Notes: a model not told the origin generated them from the letters alone. 64,000 nucleotides of DNA from Cognatiluteimonas lumbrici (GCF_006476065.1 NZ_ML636798.1:1314207-1378206); one strand, 5' to 3'. Positions 43,907-53,068 are shown, counted from the stretch's first letter. Made by a program: numbers and translations.

Positions 43907-46543
43907 TCACCGCCGCGCGTCGCGCGCCACGCCGGCCAGGGCCACGGCCTGCTGCAGGCGTCGATCACCGCCGTCCACCGCGCCTCGCAACGCGTCGAGC
44001 CCACCTGCCATCGCCTGCTCCGCGCCGGGAACACCGGCGGCGAGCGCGCATGCTGCAGCCACCACGTCGAGGTAGGCCAACTGCGCCGGGCTTTCGAGCC
44101 GTGCCGTCGCCTGCGCACGCTTCGCGGCGCCGCAACCCGGATCGCGCGGACCAAAGACGAGTTCGGCGCGCGCGAGGTCGCGCAGGGGCCTGGAGATGTA
44201 TGGGCTGGATTCGCCCATGGCCGCTTCCCAGCTCGCGACCGACTGCTGCAGGTGCCCGAGCGCGGCCGGATCGCCCAGGTCGAGTTCGATCGCGCCAAGC
44301 GTGTGCAGCGACGTCGCCACCGCGAAGTGGTCCGGACCATAGGTCGCCAGGCGGATCTCGAGCGCCTCCCGCGCCGCGGGCAGCGCCTCGACCGGTCGCC
44401 CCAGCTGCTGTTCGGCCACGGCAAGGTTGTTCGCCGCCGTGGCCACCGCCGGATGCCTGCTGCCGTAGGCGTCGCGACGCGCGGCCAGCACTTCCCTGTA
44501 GATGTCGCTCGCGGCAGCGTAATGGCCCTGGACGTACAGCACGCCGGCCAGGTCGTTGCGGGCGCTGATCGTCGACGGATGCGACGCGCCGAACACGGCC
44601 ATGCGGATCCCGAGTTCCTCGCGTCGCAGCGCCTCGGCCTCGTGCAGGGGGCCGGTGTTCGCCAGCACCATCGCAAGCGCGTCGATGGCGTCGGCGCGGT
44701 GCGGATCGTTCTCCCCGGTGGTCGCGCGCACGGCAGCGAGCGTCGAGCGGGCCAGTCCCGCCGCGTCGTCCATGCGTCCGTCCAGGATGTACAGCGACAC
44801 CAGGCGCAGGGCCGTCTCCTGGCTGTCCCTGTCGCCGGTGCCAAATGCTGCACTGCGCACTTCGTAGGCTTTCCGATAGGCGTCCTCCGCTTCCTCCAGG
44901 CGATTGGTCGCGTGCAGCGCCATGCCGCGTGCGTGTGAGATCGCCGCCTGCATCGCCGGCGTCGTTGGCGAGGTGCGCGCAGCGCCCTCCAATGCATCCA
45001 GCGCGGCCAGCGCCTCGGGGTAGCGTCCGAGGTGGTGGAGGATCCGGGCCCTGGTCAGCACCTGCCCGGCCAGCAGTCCGTTGTTCGCCGGCGACTGCCC
45101 GGCCACCGTCACCGCCTCGTCGGCAAGCTGCAGGGCCTCCTGGTAATGCCCCAGCCCGCTGGTGGCGGACGCGATCGCACCCAGCAGTTCGGCCCGCACT
45201 TCGGGTTGTTCGCCGAAGCGGTCGCGGATGCGGCTGGCGCCGTGCTCAAGCAACTCGCGCGCGGTCACTTCGCGGCCGCGCGCCTGCGCGGGGTCTGCCT
45301 GGTCGAACAGCCGCGTCATGAAGTCCAGCATGGCGCGGGATTTGGCACCCTCGACCATCGCCATGTCGCGCTGCTCCCGCGCCTGCCCGGCCTGCCACAG
45401 CGAAACCCCCAATCCCCCCACCAGCGCCAGCACCGCGAATCCGGCCAGGCTTGCGACCACCCGGTTCCTGCGCAGGAAGCGGCGGGTTCGGTAAGCCCAC
45501 CCGCCGCGCGCGGCGGACACCGGCAGCACGCGGAGCCAGGCGTCCAGGTCCGCCATCAGCTCCTGCACCGACGCGTAGCGCTCCTGTGGATCGGCGGCGC
45601 AGGCACGCATCGAGATCGCATCGAGATCGCCCGCGAGCCGGCGCCGCCAGGCGCAGTCCGGGGTCGCGAGGACGCTTGGCGGCGGAACGGCCGTGCCGCC
45701 TGCATCGCGTCCGGTACGCCGGCACGCAAGCAGTTCGGTCAGCAGCACGCCGAGACTGAAGACATCGCTGGCGACGCCGACCCGGGCACCCGCAAGTTGC
45801 TCGGGGCTGGCGTAGGCCGGCGTGCAGAAGCCGTCGGCCTCCTGGGCACCCCCAGCGCCCACCAGCCGGGCGATGCCGAAGTCCAGCAGCACCGGTTCTC
45901 CGTTCGCGCGGACCAGCACGTTGCCGGGCTTCAGGTCGCAATGCACGACCAGCCGCGCATGTGCCGCCTGCACCGCCGCGCACACGCGCGCGAACAATTG
46001 CACGCGCTCGCGTAGTCCGAGGGAATGGCCTGCGCAATGCACGTCCAGCGGCTCGCCCTCGACGTATTCCATCACCAGGTACGGGTGGCCGGCCGGCGTC
46101 GTGCCGCCGTCGTAGAGCCGGGCGATGTTGGGATGCTGCAATTCGGCGAGGATCTGGCGCTCGGCCGCGAGCCGCTGGGCGGTCGCGGCGGGCACCAGGC
46201 TGCCGCGCAACAGCTTGATCGCCACTCGCTGGCGGAACAGCCGGTCCGCGCGCTCGGCGACGAACACCGTGCCCATGCCGCCGTGCGCGAGGCGCTCGAC
46301 CAACCGCCATACGCCGAGCCTGCCACCGACCTGGAGTTCTTCCTCCGGCAGCGACGCCATCATCGCCTGCAGCGGCTCCAGCGCCCGGTTCAAGCTGGCG
46401 GTCTGCGCCCGCAGGACCGACAGGGCTTCCTCGACCAGCGCATCGTCGTTGCTGAGCTTGCGCAGGGCGGACTCCCACTCTCCGGCCGGCAGTTCGCAGA
46501 CGGAATCGAACATCTGCCTCAGCTGTTGCCAGCGCTCGCCCAT
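43907..46543 (-). CDS. Ser/Thr protein kinase with TPR-like C-terminal half
   Basis: 878 residues from MGERWQQL, eight bases after the sigma-factor stop. The first 65 residues are helical. Kinase domain about 75-340: glycine loop AHGGMGTVF near 86, Lys110 in VAIK, HCDLKPGN at 201-208, DFG at 221-223, ASPEQL as APE motif. One transmembrane helix at about 362-382 would place the remaining 490 residues outside the cytoplasm; those residues look like TPR-type helical repeats. Kinases of this layout are often encoded beside the ECF sigma factor they control. Confidence 0.9.
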   Translation of the reverse strand: MGERWQQLRQMFDSVCELPAGEWESALRKLSNDDALVEEALSVLRAQTASLNRALEPLQAMMASLPEEELQVGGRLGVWRLVERLAHGGMGTVFVAERADRLFRQRVAIKLLRGSLVPAATAQRLAAERQILAELQHPNIARLYDGGTTPAGHPYLVMEYVEGEPLDVHCAGHSLGLRERVQLFARVCAAVQAAHARLVVHCDLKPGNVLVRANGEPVLLDFGIARLVGAGGAQEADGFCTPAYASPEQLAGARVGVASDVFSLGVLLTELLACRRTGRDAGGTAVPPPSVLATPDCAWRRRLAGDLDAISMRACAADPQERYASVQELMADLDAWLRVLPVSAARGGWAYRTRRFLRRNRVVASLAGFAVLALVGGLGVSLWQAGQAREQRDMAMVEGAKSRAMLDFMTRLFDQADPAQARGREVTARELLEHGASRIRDRFGEQPEVRAELLGAIASATSGLGHYQEALQLADEAVTVAGQSPANNGLLAGQVLTRARILHHLGRYPEALAALDALEGAARTSPTTPAMQAAISHARGMALHATNRLEEAEDAYRKAYEVRSAAFGTGDRDSQETALRLVSLYILDGRMDDAAGLARSTLAAVRATTGENDPHRADAIDALAMVLANTGPLHEAEALRREELGIRMAVFGASHPSTISARNDLAGVLYVQGHYAAASDIYREVLAARRDAYGSRHPAVATAANNLAVAEQQLGRPVEALPAAREALEIRLATYGPDHFAVATSLHTLGAIELDLGDPAALGHLQQSVASWEAAMGESSPYISRPLRDLARAELVFGPRDPGCGAAKRAQATARLESPAQLAYLDVVAAACALAAGVPGAEQAMAGGLDALRGAVDGGDRRLQQAVALAGVARDARR

Positions 46544-46551
46544 CGCGCCGT

Positions 46552-47103
46552 CTACCCGAGCAGGCGGTTCAACCACGCCCGCGCGAACCGGAGGTCACGC
46601 TGGACCGTCGGCAGCGACACGCCCAGCACGCACGCGATGTCGCGCTGCTCCATGCCGCCGAAATACGCCATTTCGAGCCCGCGCGCCGCACGCTCGTCGT
46701 GCTCCCCGAGTTGCTCGAGGGCCTGGTGCAGGGCCAGTACGTCGTACTCGACATCGTGACCCGACTCCCGCTCGGCATGCGACAGCGTCAGCAGGGCGAC
46801 GTCTCCACCGCGCTTCTCCGCGGCCCGGGAACGCGCATGGTCGACCAGTACCGAGCGCATCTTGAGCGAAGCGAGCGCGAAGAAATGCGCGCGGTCCTCC
46901 CAGGCGACATCGTTGCCGAGCAGGCTGATGAGGGCCTCGTTGACGACGGCGGTCGGCTGCAGGGTGCGGCTGCCGCGACCACGCCCCAGGCGCGCCGCGG
47001 CCATCCTGCGCAGCGTTCCATAGACCTCCTCCAGCAGGCGATCGCGCGCATCGACGTCGCCACCCCGCCATCCGTGGAGCAACCGGGTCAGATCCTCGCT
47101 CAT
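46552..47103 (-). CDS. ECF-type RNA polymerase sigma factor
   Basis: 183 residues from MSEDLTRL. Region 2 includes LQPTAVVNEALISLL and DRAHFFALASLKMRSVLVDHAR, the hallmark of the sigma group named TIGR02999, which is commonly linked to Ser/Thr kinases. Region 4 is a helix-turn-helix: MEQRDIACVLGVSLPTVQRDLRFARAWL. No anti-sigma gene is adjacent; instead the kinase gene follows after eight bases. In Vibrio parahaemolyticus a similar pair (EcfP/PknT) works by phosphorylation of the sigma factor. Confidence 0.9.
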   Translation of the reverse strand: MSEDLTRLLHGWRGGDVDARDRLLEEVYGTLRRMAAARLGRGRGSRTLQPTAVVNEALISLLGNDVAWEDRAHFFALASLKMRSVLVDHARSRAAEKRGGDVALLTLSHAERESGHDVEYDVLALHQALEQLGEHDERAARGLEMAYFGGMEQRDIACVLGVSLPTVQRDLRFARAWLNRLLG

Positions 47104-47180
47104 ACCCGCTCCGGGTACCTTCAGTGGTCCATGGCCCCCCGCGGCTGGATCATAACCCCTGCCCCCGGGGGACCTGCGGC

Positions 47181-47933
47181 TCAGCTCGCGCCAGGGCTCT
47201 GGAAGCCGCCGGCCCGGTAGGTCAGCACCAGCGTGTCGCGGTGGCCCGCCATGCCGGCTGCCACCGGCTGGATCGGGGTCGACTCGTGGATCACGCGGGC
47301 GTCGTCGAGCAGCAGCAGCGACCACGGCGCCTCGAGGGTGAAGCGCTGTCCGGCCGGGCCGTTGGCGTCGAACACGCGGGTCTCGCCGCCGGTGATGCCG
47401 TGGCGGGCGACCAGGAACACGGCGACGAAGTCCACGCCGTCGCGGTGCGCGCCCTCCGGGGTCGGGCGGCCGATGCCGTCGGCGGTGTCGATGCGGAACT
47501 GGTGCGCCTCGACGAACCAGCGATCGACGTCCTGGCGCAGCTCGGAGAACAGGTGCGCGAGCGAGGCCAGCAGGCCGGTCCAGGCGTCGTTGGCGAGCAC
47601 CGCCTTCGAGATCGGCTTGAACCAGCGCTCCATGCCGCCGTGCAGGGCGTTGTAGTCCACGGGCTGCCAGTGGGCGCGGTGCGGGACCGGTTCGACCTTG
47701 CCCTGTTCGACGATGAAGCAGGAGTGCCGGCGCTTGCGGTAGCGGCCGCCGTCGCGCAGGTAGTGGTCGGCGGGCAGGTCCTCCCAGCTCGGCACCAGGG
47801 GGGCGAGCGCGGAGACGTCGAAGCCGCACAGGGCGCCGACCGCGTCCGGGGCCAGCACCGCATGGCCGTGGCCGCGCAGCTGCGAGAGCAGGGCGGCGGG
47901 CGGCGTGAACGGCGGCGGCTGGGGCACGGCCAT
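47181..47933 (-). CDS. 2-oxoglutarate/Fe(II)-dependent dioxygenase family protein
   Basis: 250 residues from MAVPQPPP. The iron triad is readable as His163-x-Asp165 (GAHRDGV) and His216 (VIHEST). Layout resembles the small-molecule 2OG-Fe dioxygenases that include L-isoleucine 4-hydroxylase, so hydroxylation of a free amino acid or similar metabolite is plausible. RKRRHSCF near 66-73 is a conserved-looking basic segment. A REP-like palindrome sits ten bases upstream of the start. Substrate unknown. Confidence 0.8.
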   Translation of the reverse strand: MAVPQPPPFTPPAALLSQLRGHGHAVLAPDAVGALCGFDVSALAPLVPSWEDLPADHYLRDGGRYRKRRHSCFIVEQGKVEPVPHRAHWQPVDYNALHGGMERWFKPISKAVLANDAWTGLLASLAHLFSELRQDVDRWFVEAHQFRIDTADGIGRPTPEGAHRDGVDFVAVFLVARHGITGGETRVFDANGPAGQRFTLEAPWSLLLLDDARVIHESTPIQPVAAGMAGHRDTLVLTYRAGGFQSPGAS

Positions 47934-47942
47934 GGCGCCATT

Positions 47943-47967
47943 GTAGGAGCGGCGCTGGCGCCGCGAC
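47943..47967. repeat. REP-like palindrome (copy 1)
   Basis: GTAGGAGCGGCGC-TG-GCGCCGCGAC: a 7-bp stem flanked by GTAGGA and GAC. It is the reverse orientation of the copies at 49271, 49938 and 54113. It lies just upstream of the dioxygenase gene. The pattern TCGCGGCGC..GCGCCGCTCCTACA resembles the REP elements of pseudomonads. Confidence 0.6.
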
Positions 47968-48058
47968 GACGCATTCTTCCTTCGGACGGGCGCTCCCGCT
48001 ATTCGAAGCCCGCAGCTTCTTGTGGCAGGAGCCACGCTACGCGCTTGAGGTACGCGCT

Positions 48059-48142
48059 GCCGGGTGGGGTAGCCCTTTGGGCGAAATCAAGGAGGAGGCC
48101 GAAGGCCGGGGGACATTCGCCCAAAGGGCTGCCCCGCCCGGC
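48059..48142. repeat. Long imperfect inverted repeat (27-base arms)
   Basis: Arms at 48059-48085 and 48116-48142 pair over 27 bases with two mismatches around a 30-base loop. It lies in the 285-base gap between the dioxygenase gene and tRNA-Gln. A small open frame spans it but has no ribosome site or recognisable product. It could be a stable hairpin in RNA, a degenerate mobile element end, or a larger relative of the REP elements. Confidence 0.65.
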
Positions 48143-48180
48143 AAGAAGCGCCCACCCGAAGGGCGAAACTCCGATGCCAA

Positions 48181-48204
48181 CAAAAAACCCGCCGGGAGGC
48201 GGGT
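48181..48204 (-). terminator. Intrinsic terminator downstream of tRNA-Gln
   Basis: On the minus strand ACCCGCC-TCCC-GGCGGGT is followed directly by TTTTTTG. A 7-bp GC stem with a T-run 15 bases after the tRNA 3' end is a convincing rho-independent terminator for the tRNA or the rplM-rpsI-tRNA transcript. Confidence 0.8.
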
Positions 48205-48218
48205 CTTTTGTTTGGAAC

Positions 48219-48293
48219 TGGCAGCCCCGGATGGATTCGAACCACCGAATGCCTGAGTCAGAGTCAGGTGCCTTACCACTTGGCGACGGGGCT
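48219..48293 (-). tRNA. tRNA-Gln (anticodon CUG)
   Basis: On the minus strand the 75-base gene starts AGCCCCG and ends CGGGGCT-G-CCA, a perfect 7-bp acceptor stem with encoded CCA. The D-arm is GCC-AAGTGGTAA-GGC. The anticodon stem-loop is CCTGA-CTCTGAC-TCAGG, giving anticodon CTG. The T-loop contains GGTTCGAATCC. All match bacterial tRNA-Gln. It is 20 bases downstream of rpsI and may be co-transcribed with it. Confidence 0.95.
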
Positions 48294-48313
48294 ATGGGTC
48301 CTAGTTTAATGGA

Positions 48314-48706
48314 TCAACGCTTCGAGAACTGGGTGGCGCGGCGGGCCTTGTGCAGGCCGACCTTCTTGCGCTCGACCTCGCGCGCGTCGCGGGTCATGAA
48401 CCCGGCCTTGCGCAGCTCGGCCTTCAGCGTCTCGTCGTACTCGACCAGCGCGCGCGCGATGCCCAGGCGGATGGCGCCGGCCTGGCCGGTGGTGCCACCG
48501 CCCTCGACCGTGACCATGACGTCGAACTTCTCGGTCGACTGGGTCAGCTCCAGCGGCTGGCGCACGATCATGCGCGCGGTCTCGCGGCCGAAGAACTCGT
48601 CGATCGGACGCTCGTTGATGGTGATGTTGCCGCTGCCCTTGCGCAGGAACACGCGCGCGGTGGACGACTTGCGACGGCCGGTGCCGTAATTCTGAGTGGT
48701 TGCCAT
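48314..48706 (-). CDS. rpsI: 30S ribosomal protein S9
   Basis: 130 residues, full length. Starts with the typical [15 protein letters not shown] and ends in the conserved [17 protein letters not shown] tail whose last Arg reaches the P-site tRNA. Nine bases downstream of rplM, the universal bacterial pairing. tRNA-Gln follows. Confidence 0.98.
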   Translation of the reverse strand: MATTQNYGTGRRKSSTARVFLRKGSGNITINERPIDEFFGRETARMIVRQPLELTQSTEKFDVMVTVEGGGTTGQAGAIRLGIARALVEYDETLKAELRKAGFMTRDAREVERKKVGLHKARRATQFSKR

Positions 48707-48715
48707 GTCTTTACC

Positions 48716-49144
48716 TTAGATCTCGAGCGGCTGCGGCTGCTGGGCGGCGTGCGGGTGCTCGGCACCGGCATAGACCTTGAGCTTGCGGTACATCGCGCGG
48801 CCGAGCGGATTCTTCGGCAGCATGCCCTTCACCGCGGTCTCGATCACGCGCTCCGGGTGGCGCTCCAGCGCCTGGGCGAGCGATTCGGTCTTCAGGTTGC
48901 CGATGTGGCCGGTGAACCGGTGGTACATCTTGTCCTGCAGCTTGGTGCCGGTGACCGCGACCTTCTCCGCGTTGATCACGACGATGTAGTCGCCGGTGTC
49001 GACGTGCGGGGTGTAGACGGGCTTGTGCTTGCCGCGCAGGCGGCGGGCGAGCTCGGAGGCGAGGCGTCCGAGGGTCTTGCCCTCGGCATCGACGAGGTAC
49101 CAGTCCCGCTGGACGGTCTCGTTCTTGGCGCTGAAAGTCTTCAT
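48716..49144 (-). CDS. rplM: 50S ribosomal protein L13
   Basis: 142 residues from [32 protein letters not shown] and MLPKNPLGR are the L13 signatures. An early-assembly 23S rRNA-binding protein. First gene of the rplM-rpsI operon; a promoter is visible about 90 bases upstream of the start. The frame extends 40 codons further upstream, but the promoter lies in that extension. Confidence 0.98.
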   Translation of the reverse strand: MKTFSAKNETVQRDWYLVDAEGKTLGRLASELARRLRGKHKPVYTPHVDTGDYIVVINAEKVAVTGTKLQDKMYHRFTGHIGNLKTESLAQALERHPERVIETAVKGMLPKNPLGRAMYRKLKVYAGAEHPHAAQQPQPLEI

Positions 49145-49235
49145 GGCGGGATCGTGGTTACCTTGTCGGGCTGGTTCCGCGGGCAGGAGGCCGGGGCGGA
49201 ACTTCACCGCGCGTTGGAGGAACGTAAGAGGCGGA

Positions 49236-49264
49236 ATGATACAGGCCCGCGCGGGCTCCCGCAA
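49236..49264 (-). promoter_or_regulatory. Probable sigma-70 promoter of rplM-rpsI
   Basis: On the minus strand TTGCGG (49264-49259) and TATCAT (49241-49236) are separated by exactly 17 bases. Both hexamers match sigma-70 consensus at four of six and five of six positions. Predicted start of transcription is about 85 bases upstream of the rplM ATG. Confidence 0.55.
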
Positions 49265-49270
49265 GCCGCT

Positions 49271-49297
49271 GTCGCGGCGCGAGCGCCGCTCCTACAG
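49271..49297. repeat. REP-like palindrome (copy 2), contains coq7 stop codon
   Basis: GTCGCGGCGC-GA-GCGCCGCTCCTACAG. The CTA at 49292-49294 is the TAG stop of coq7 on the minus strand, so the repeat overlaps the end of the gene. It is also immediately upstream of the rplM promoter, between the two genes. Confidence 0.65.
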
Positions 49298-49930
49298 GCG
49301 GTAGGCCACCGTCTTCATCACCCTGGAGGCAGCGGCCATCAGGGCGGGCACGGGCGGCGGCAGGACCCGGGCGCCGGCCTGTTCGGCGTTGGCGGCGTGG
49401 CGGGCCTCGTCGGCCTTCATCACCCCCAGGATGGCCCGGCTGCGGCCGTCGGCCGGCGGCAGCGAGACCAGGTGCTCGTCCAGGTGGGCCTCGACCTGGC
49501 GCTCGGTCTCGACCACGAAGCCCAGGTTCCAGCCGTCCCCGCGCAGCCCGGCCAGCGCCCCGATCGCGTAGCTGCCGGCGTACCAGAGCGGGTTGAGCAG
49601 GCTCGGGCGGCTGTCCAGCTCGCGCAGGCGGTCGGCGCACCAGGCCAGGTGGTCGGTCTCCTCCTGGGCGGCGGCCAGCAGGTGGGCGCGGGTGGCCTCG
49701 TCGCGCGCCACCGCGGCCTGGCCGATGTACAGCGCCTGGGCGCAGACCTCACCGACGTGGTTGATGCGCATCAGCCCGGCGGCATGCCGGCGCTCGGCCT
49801 CGTCCAGCACCACTTCCGGCTCGCCGGCGCCCGGGTTGGGGCGCTCGGCGCGCGGCGCGCCGAACACGGTCTCGAGCGCGTTCTGGGCGCTGTCGAGGAA
49901 GCGGTCGAGGGGGGTGAGGGTGCGGACCAT
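49292..49930 (-). CDS. coq7: Ubiquinone biosynthesis hydroxylase Coq7
   Basis: 212 residues from [11 protein letters not shown]; an earlier start would lie in the REP-like repeat. A membrane-associated di-iron monooxygenase that hydroxylates demethoxyubiquinol at C6. Iron ligands are visible as E in NHVGEVCAQ, ExxH in [11 protein letters not shown] in [10 protein letters not shown] and ExxH in ADEARHAA. The last two codons and the stop run into a REP-like palindrome. Confidence 0.95.
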   Translation of the reverse strand: MVRTLTPLDRFLDSAQNALETVFGAPRAERPNPGAGEPEVVLDEAERRHAAGLMRINHVGEVCAQALYIGQAAVARDEATRAHLLAAAQEETDHLAWCADRLRELDSRPSLLNPLWYAGSYAIGALAGLRGDGWNLGFVVETERQVEAHLDEHLVSLPPADGRSRAILGVMKADEARHAANAEQAGARVLPPPVPALMAAASRVMKTVAYRL

Positions 49931-49937
49931 CGTGTCA

Positions 49938-49962
49938 TCGCGCGCAAGGCGCGCTCCCACAG
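49938..49962. repeat. REP-like palindrome (copy 3)
   Basis: TCGCGCGCAAGGCGCGCTCCCACAG, a diverged copy with a GCGCGC/GCGCGC-type stem, fills almost the whole 34-base gap between speD and coq7. Confidence 0.45.
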
Positions 49963-49964
49963 GG

Positions 49965-50762
49965 TCAGATGACCAGGTTGCGGCCGTGGTAGAGCTCCTC
50001 GATCTCGCGCTTGAGGCGCTGCTCGATCTTCATCCGCTCCTTGAACGACAGGTTGCGCGCCTTTTCCTCGAACAGGTACTGGTCCAGGTCGAAGTCCTTC
50101 AGGTGCATCTTCGTGTGGAAGATGTTTTCCTGGTAGACGTTGACGTCCAGCATCTCGTAGCGCGAGCGGATGTTCTTGGCCAGGTAGTCCTGGATCGAGT
50201 TGATCTTGTGGTCGATGTAGTGCTTGCGGCCCTTGATGTCCCGGGTGAAGCCGCGCACGCGGTAGTCCATCACCACGATGTCGGACTCGAGGCTCTCGAT
50301 CAGGTAGTTCAGGGCCTTCAGCGGCGAGATCACGCCACAGGTGGCGACGTCGATGTCGGCGCGGAAGGTCGCGATGCCGTTGTCCGGGTGGGTCTCCGGA
50401 TAGGTGTGCACGGTGATGTGCGACTTGTCCAGGTGCGCGACCACGGCGTCGGAGATCACGCCCTTGGCCTGCGACTTGTCGATCACCGGCTCCTCCGAGA
50501 TCAGGATCGTCACCGAGGCGCCCTGCGGGTCGTAGTCCTGGCGGGCCACGTTGAGCACGTTCGCGCCGATGATGTCGGCGACGTCGGTGAGGATCTGGGT
50601 CAGCCGGTCGGCGTTGTATTCCTCGTCGATGTACTCGATGTACCGCTGGCGCTGCTCCTCGGACACGGCGTAGCAGACGTCGTAGATGTTGAACGACAGC
50701 GCTTTGGTCAGGTTGTTGAATCCCTGCAGTTTCAGGCGCGGCAGAGGCTTGACCACGGGCAT
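49965..50762 (-). CDS. speD: S-adenosylmethionine decarboxylase
   Basis: 265 residues, the size of the gammaproteobacterial (E. coli-type) proenzyme. The self-cleaving site is [11 protein letters not shown], giving a pyruvoyl group from Ser114. It makes decarboxylated SAM for spermidine synthesis. Divergent from clp; the 118-base gap contains a small palindrome. No speE is nearby in the window. Confidence 0.96.
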   Translation of the reverse strand: MPVVKPLPRLKLQGFNNLTKALSFNIYDVCYAVSEEQRQRYIEYIDEEYNADRLTQILTDVADIIGANVLNVARQDYDPQGASVTILISEEPVIDKSQAKGVISDAVVAHLDKSHITVHTYPETHPDNGIATFRADIDVATCGVISPLKALNYLIESLESDIVVMDYRVRGFTRDIKGRKHYIDHKINSIQDYLAKNIRSRYEMLDVNVYQENIFHTKMHLKDFDLDQYLFEEKARNLSFKERMKIEQRLKREIEELYHGRNLVI

Positions 50763-50800
50763 GGGCGTTCCAGCGGGAGGCGGGGAAAGGGCGAATTATG

Positions 50801-50815
50801 CCACCCATCGGGTGG
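50801..50815. promoter_or_regulatory. Palindrome in the speD-clp divergent intergenic region
   Basis: CCACCC-ATC-GGGTGG, a perfect 6-bp dyad, lies between the divergent genes. CATAAT just beside it on the minus strand could be a speD -10 box. It may be an operator or simply a hairpin in the speD leader. Confidence 0.3.
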
Positions 50816-50880
50816 AGGTTTGCCGAACCCGCGCCAACGTCATACCCTGCGGTCCAGCCTTCCCACCCGTGACCGCTACC

Positions 50881-51564
50881 ATGGCAACCGCTCCGTTTCC
50901 CTTGCACCGCCTGGCCAGTAACAACCCGCTGGCCCCGGACGCGGCGGCGATCGAACGCTTCCTTGGGTACTGCCACCGCCGCCGCTACCCGACGCGCACC
51001 GACGTGTTCCGGCCCGGCGATCCGGCCGGCACGCTCTATTACATGGTCAGCGGCTCGACCAGCATCATCACCGAGGAGGACGACGGCCGCGAGCTGGTGC
51101 TGGGCTATTTCGGCCCCGGCGAGTTCGTGGGCGAGATGGGCCTGTTCATCGAATCCGAGCGCCGCGAGGTGATCCTGCGCACCCGCGTCGCCTGCGAGCT
51201 GGCGGAAATCAGCTACGAGCGCCTGTACCAGCTGTTCGCGGGCCCGCTGGCCGGCGACGCCACCAAGCTGCTGTGGCAGATCGGTTCGCAGCTCTCGCGC
51301 CGGCTGCTCGACACCAGCCGCAAGGCCGGGCGCCTGGCCTTCCTGGACGTCACCGACCGCATCACCCGCACGCTGCACGACCTGACCCGCGAGCCGGAGG
51401 CGATGAGCCATCCGGACGGCACCCAGCTGCGGGTCTCGCGCCAGGAGCTGGCGCGGCTGGTCGGCTGCTCGCGCGAGATGGCCGGCCGCGTGCTCAAGAA
51501 GCTGCAGGCCGACGGCGTGCTGCACGCGCGCGGCAAGACCATCGTCCTGTTCGGGACGCGCTAG
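50881..51564 (+). CDS. clp: CRP-family global regulator Clp
   Basis: 227 residues from MATAPFPL. A cyclic-nucleotide-binding fold (FRPGDPAGTLYYMVSGS, LGYFGPGEFVGEMGLF) is joined by the long dimer helix to a CRP helix-turn-helix (SRQELARLVGCSREMAGRVLKKL). Near-identical blocks occur in Xanthomonas Clp, which binds DNA when free and is released by cyclic-di-GMP, controlling extracellular enzymes and polysaccharide genes. It could therefore regulate the surface polysaccharide and adhesin genes in this window, though no site was verified. Converges on the HAD gene with a four-base overlap. Confidence 0.96.
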   Translation: MATAPFPLHRLASNNPLAPDAAAIERFLGYCHRRRYPTRTDVFRPGDPAGTLYYMVSGSTSIITEEDDGRELVLGYFGPGEFVGEMGLFIESERREVILRTRVACELAEISYERLYQLFAGPLAGDATKLLWQIGSQLSRRLLDTSRKAGRLAFLDVTDRITRTLHDLTREPEAMSHPDGTQLRVSRQELARLVGCSREMAGRVLKKLQADGVLHARGKTIVLFGTR

Positions 51565-52262
51565 GCGTCCCCTGCCCTGGACCTGCAGCCCCAGTTGAGG
51601 ATCGGGGTCCCGGGCGGCAACACCCTGCGGAAATAGCCCACGCGGCCCGGCTTGGGGTTCACCACCACCGGATGGCGCGCCGCCTGCAGCAGCGGCAGGT
51701 CGGCGCTGCTGTCGCTGTAGGCGACGTCGATGTCGCCGTGGCCGTGCGCGCGCAGCATGCGCATCTTGTTCACAGCGTGGCAGTGCTGGGCGGTGACGTA
51801 GCCGCCGAGGAAGCGCTCGCCGAGGCTGCCGATCACCGGCAGGTCCTCGTGCGCGACGAAGTCCAGGATCGCCCGCGCCAGTTCCGGCGGCGCGCCGGTG
51901 GCGATCACCACCTCGTCGCCGGCCTCGCGGTGGCGGTGCAGCACCGCCAGCGCCGGTACCAGCAGGCGCGCGCGGATCGAAGCCGCGTTGGCGCAGACGT
52001 AGTCGTCGATCAGGGTGTCGATGTCGCGGCGCGCACCCACCGTCCCGATCCACAGGAACCCGGAGATCCCGGCACGGCGCGTCGGCAGCCAGGCCACCAT
52101 CGGCAGCAGCACCGGCGCGGCCAGCAGCGCCAGCGCCTTGCGCCACCCGTTGCGGCGGATCAGCCAGGACACCAGGTGGGCGCCGGAATCCCCGTCGTAG
52201 AGGGTGTGGTCGAAGTCGAACACGACCAGCCGGCGGCCGGTCGCAGCGGCGGGGGAAGTCAT
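51561..52262 (-). CDS. HAD-superfamily phosphatase (subfamily IB)
   Basis: 233 residues. Motif [12 protein letters not shown] near 15-25 gives the nucleophile and acid Asp pair; GA near motif II ([10 protein letters not shown]), K in the middle and [11 protein letters not shown] as motif III complete the set. Size and layout resemble SerB-like/PgpC-type HAD-IB phosphatases. A hydrophobic segment ([17 protein letters not shown]) in the cap suggests membrane contact, which would fit phosphatidylglycerophosphatase C. It overlaps trpC by ATGA and clp tail-to-tail by four bases. Confidence 0.85.
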   Translation of the reverse strand: MTSPAAATGRRLVVFDFDHTLYDGDSGAHLVSWLIRRNGWRKALALLAAPVLLPMVAWLPTRRAGISGFLWIGTVGARRDIDTLIDDYVCANAASIRARLLVPALAVLHRHREAGDEVVIATGAPPELARAILDFVAHEDLPVIGSLGERFLGGYVTAQHCHAVNKMRMLRAHGHGDIDVAYSDSSADLPLLQAARHPVVVNPKPGRVGYFRRVLPPGTPILNWGCRSRAGDA

Positions 52263-53068
52263 GCGGCGAAGAATAGCCGTTGCAGCGCGGCGCCGGGGTC
52301 GGGTTCGCGCATGAACGCCTCGCCCACCAGGAACGCGTCCACGCAGGCGCCGCGCAGCAGGGCGACGTCCGCCGCGGTGGCGATGCCGCTCTCGGTCACC
52401 AGGCGGCGGCCGGCGGGCACGGACTCGCGCAGCCGCAGGGTGGTGTCGAGCGAGACCTCGAAGCTGCGCAGGTCGCGGTTGTTGACGCCCAGCAGCGGCG
52501 CGCGGCCGTCGGCGGCCGCCGGCACCGCCAGCGCGCGCGCGAGCTCGGTCGCGTCGTGCGCCTCGAGCAGCACGTCCATGCCCAGCGCCAGCGCGCGCGC
52601 GGCCAGCGCGTGCAGGCTGGCGTCGTCGAGCGCGGCCACGATCAGCAGGATGCAGTCGGCGCCGAGCACGCGCGCCTCGGCAACCTGGTAATCGTCCACC
52701 GTGAAGTCCTTGCGCAGCACCGGCAGCGCGCAGGCGGCGCGCGCCTGTTGCAGGTAGGCGTCGGCACCCTGGAAGAAGTCCCGGTCGGTCAGCACCGACA
52801 GGCAGGCCGCGCCCCCGGCCGCGTAGCTGCGCGCGATCGCGGCCGGGTCGAAGTCGGCGCGGATCACGCCCTTGGACGGGCTCGCCTTCTTGACCTCGGC
52901 GACGACCGCCGGGCCGCCCGCCGCGATCGCGGCCTCCAGCGCGGCGGCGAAGCCGCGCACCGGCGGCGCATCCGCGATCCGCGCCTCGAGCTCGCGCAGC
53001 GGCAGCCGCGCGCTGCGCTCGGCGACTTCCTCGCGCTTGCGGTCGAGGATCCGCTGCAGGATGGTCAC
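52259..53068 (-). CDS. trpC: Indole-3-glycerol-phosphate synthase
   Basis: 269 residues from a GTG start overlapping the trpD stop (GTGA). TIM-barrel enzyme: [13 protein letters not shown] start, [12 protein letters not shown] (substrate loop and catalytic Lys), [24 protein letters not shown] and TESGIAT. It forms indole-glycerol phosphate in tryptophan synthesis. A separate TrpC without a fused TrpF, as in xanthomonads. Confidence 0.96.
   Translation of the reverse strand: MTILQRILDRKREEVAERSARLPLRELEARIADAPPVRGFAAALEAAIAAGGPAVVAEVKKASPSKGVIRADFDPAAIARSYAAGGAACLSVLTDRDFFQGADAYLQQARAACALPVLRKDFTVDDYQVAEARVLGADCILLIVAALDDASLHALAARALALGMDVLLEAHDATELARALAVPAAADGRAPLLGVNNRDLRSFEVSLDTTLRLRESVPAGRRLVTESGIATAADVALLRGACVDAFLVGEAFMREPDPGAALQRLFFAA

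Noticed and set aside
48037-48279. Small open frame over the long inverted repeat and tRNA-Gln
   Set aside because: It covers the tRNA gene and hairpin, has no ribosome site, and is a common false prediction of this kind.
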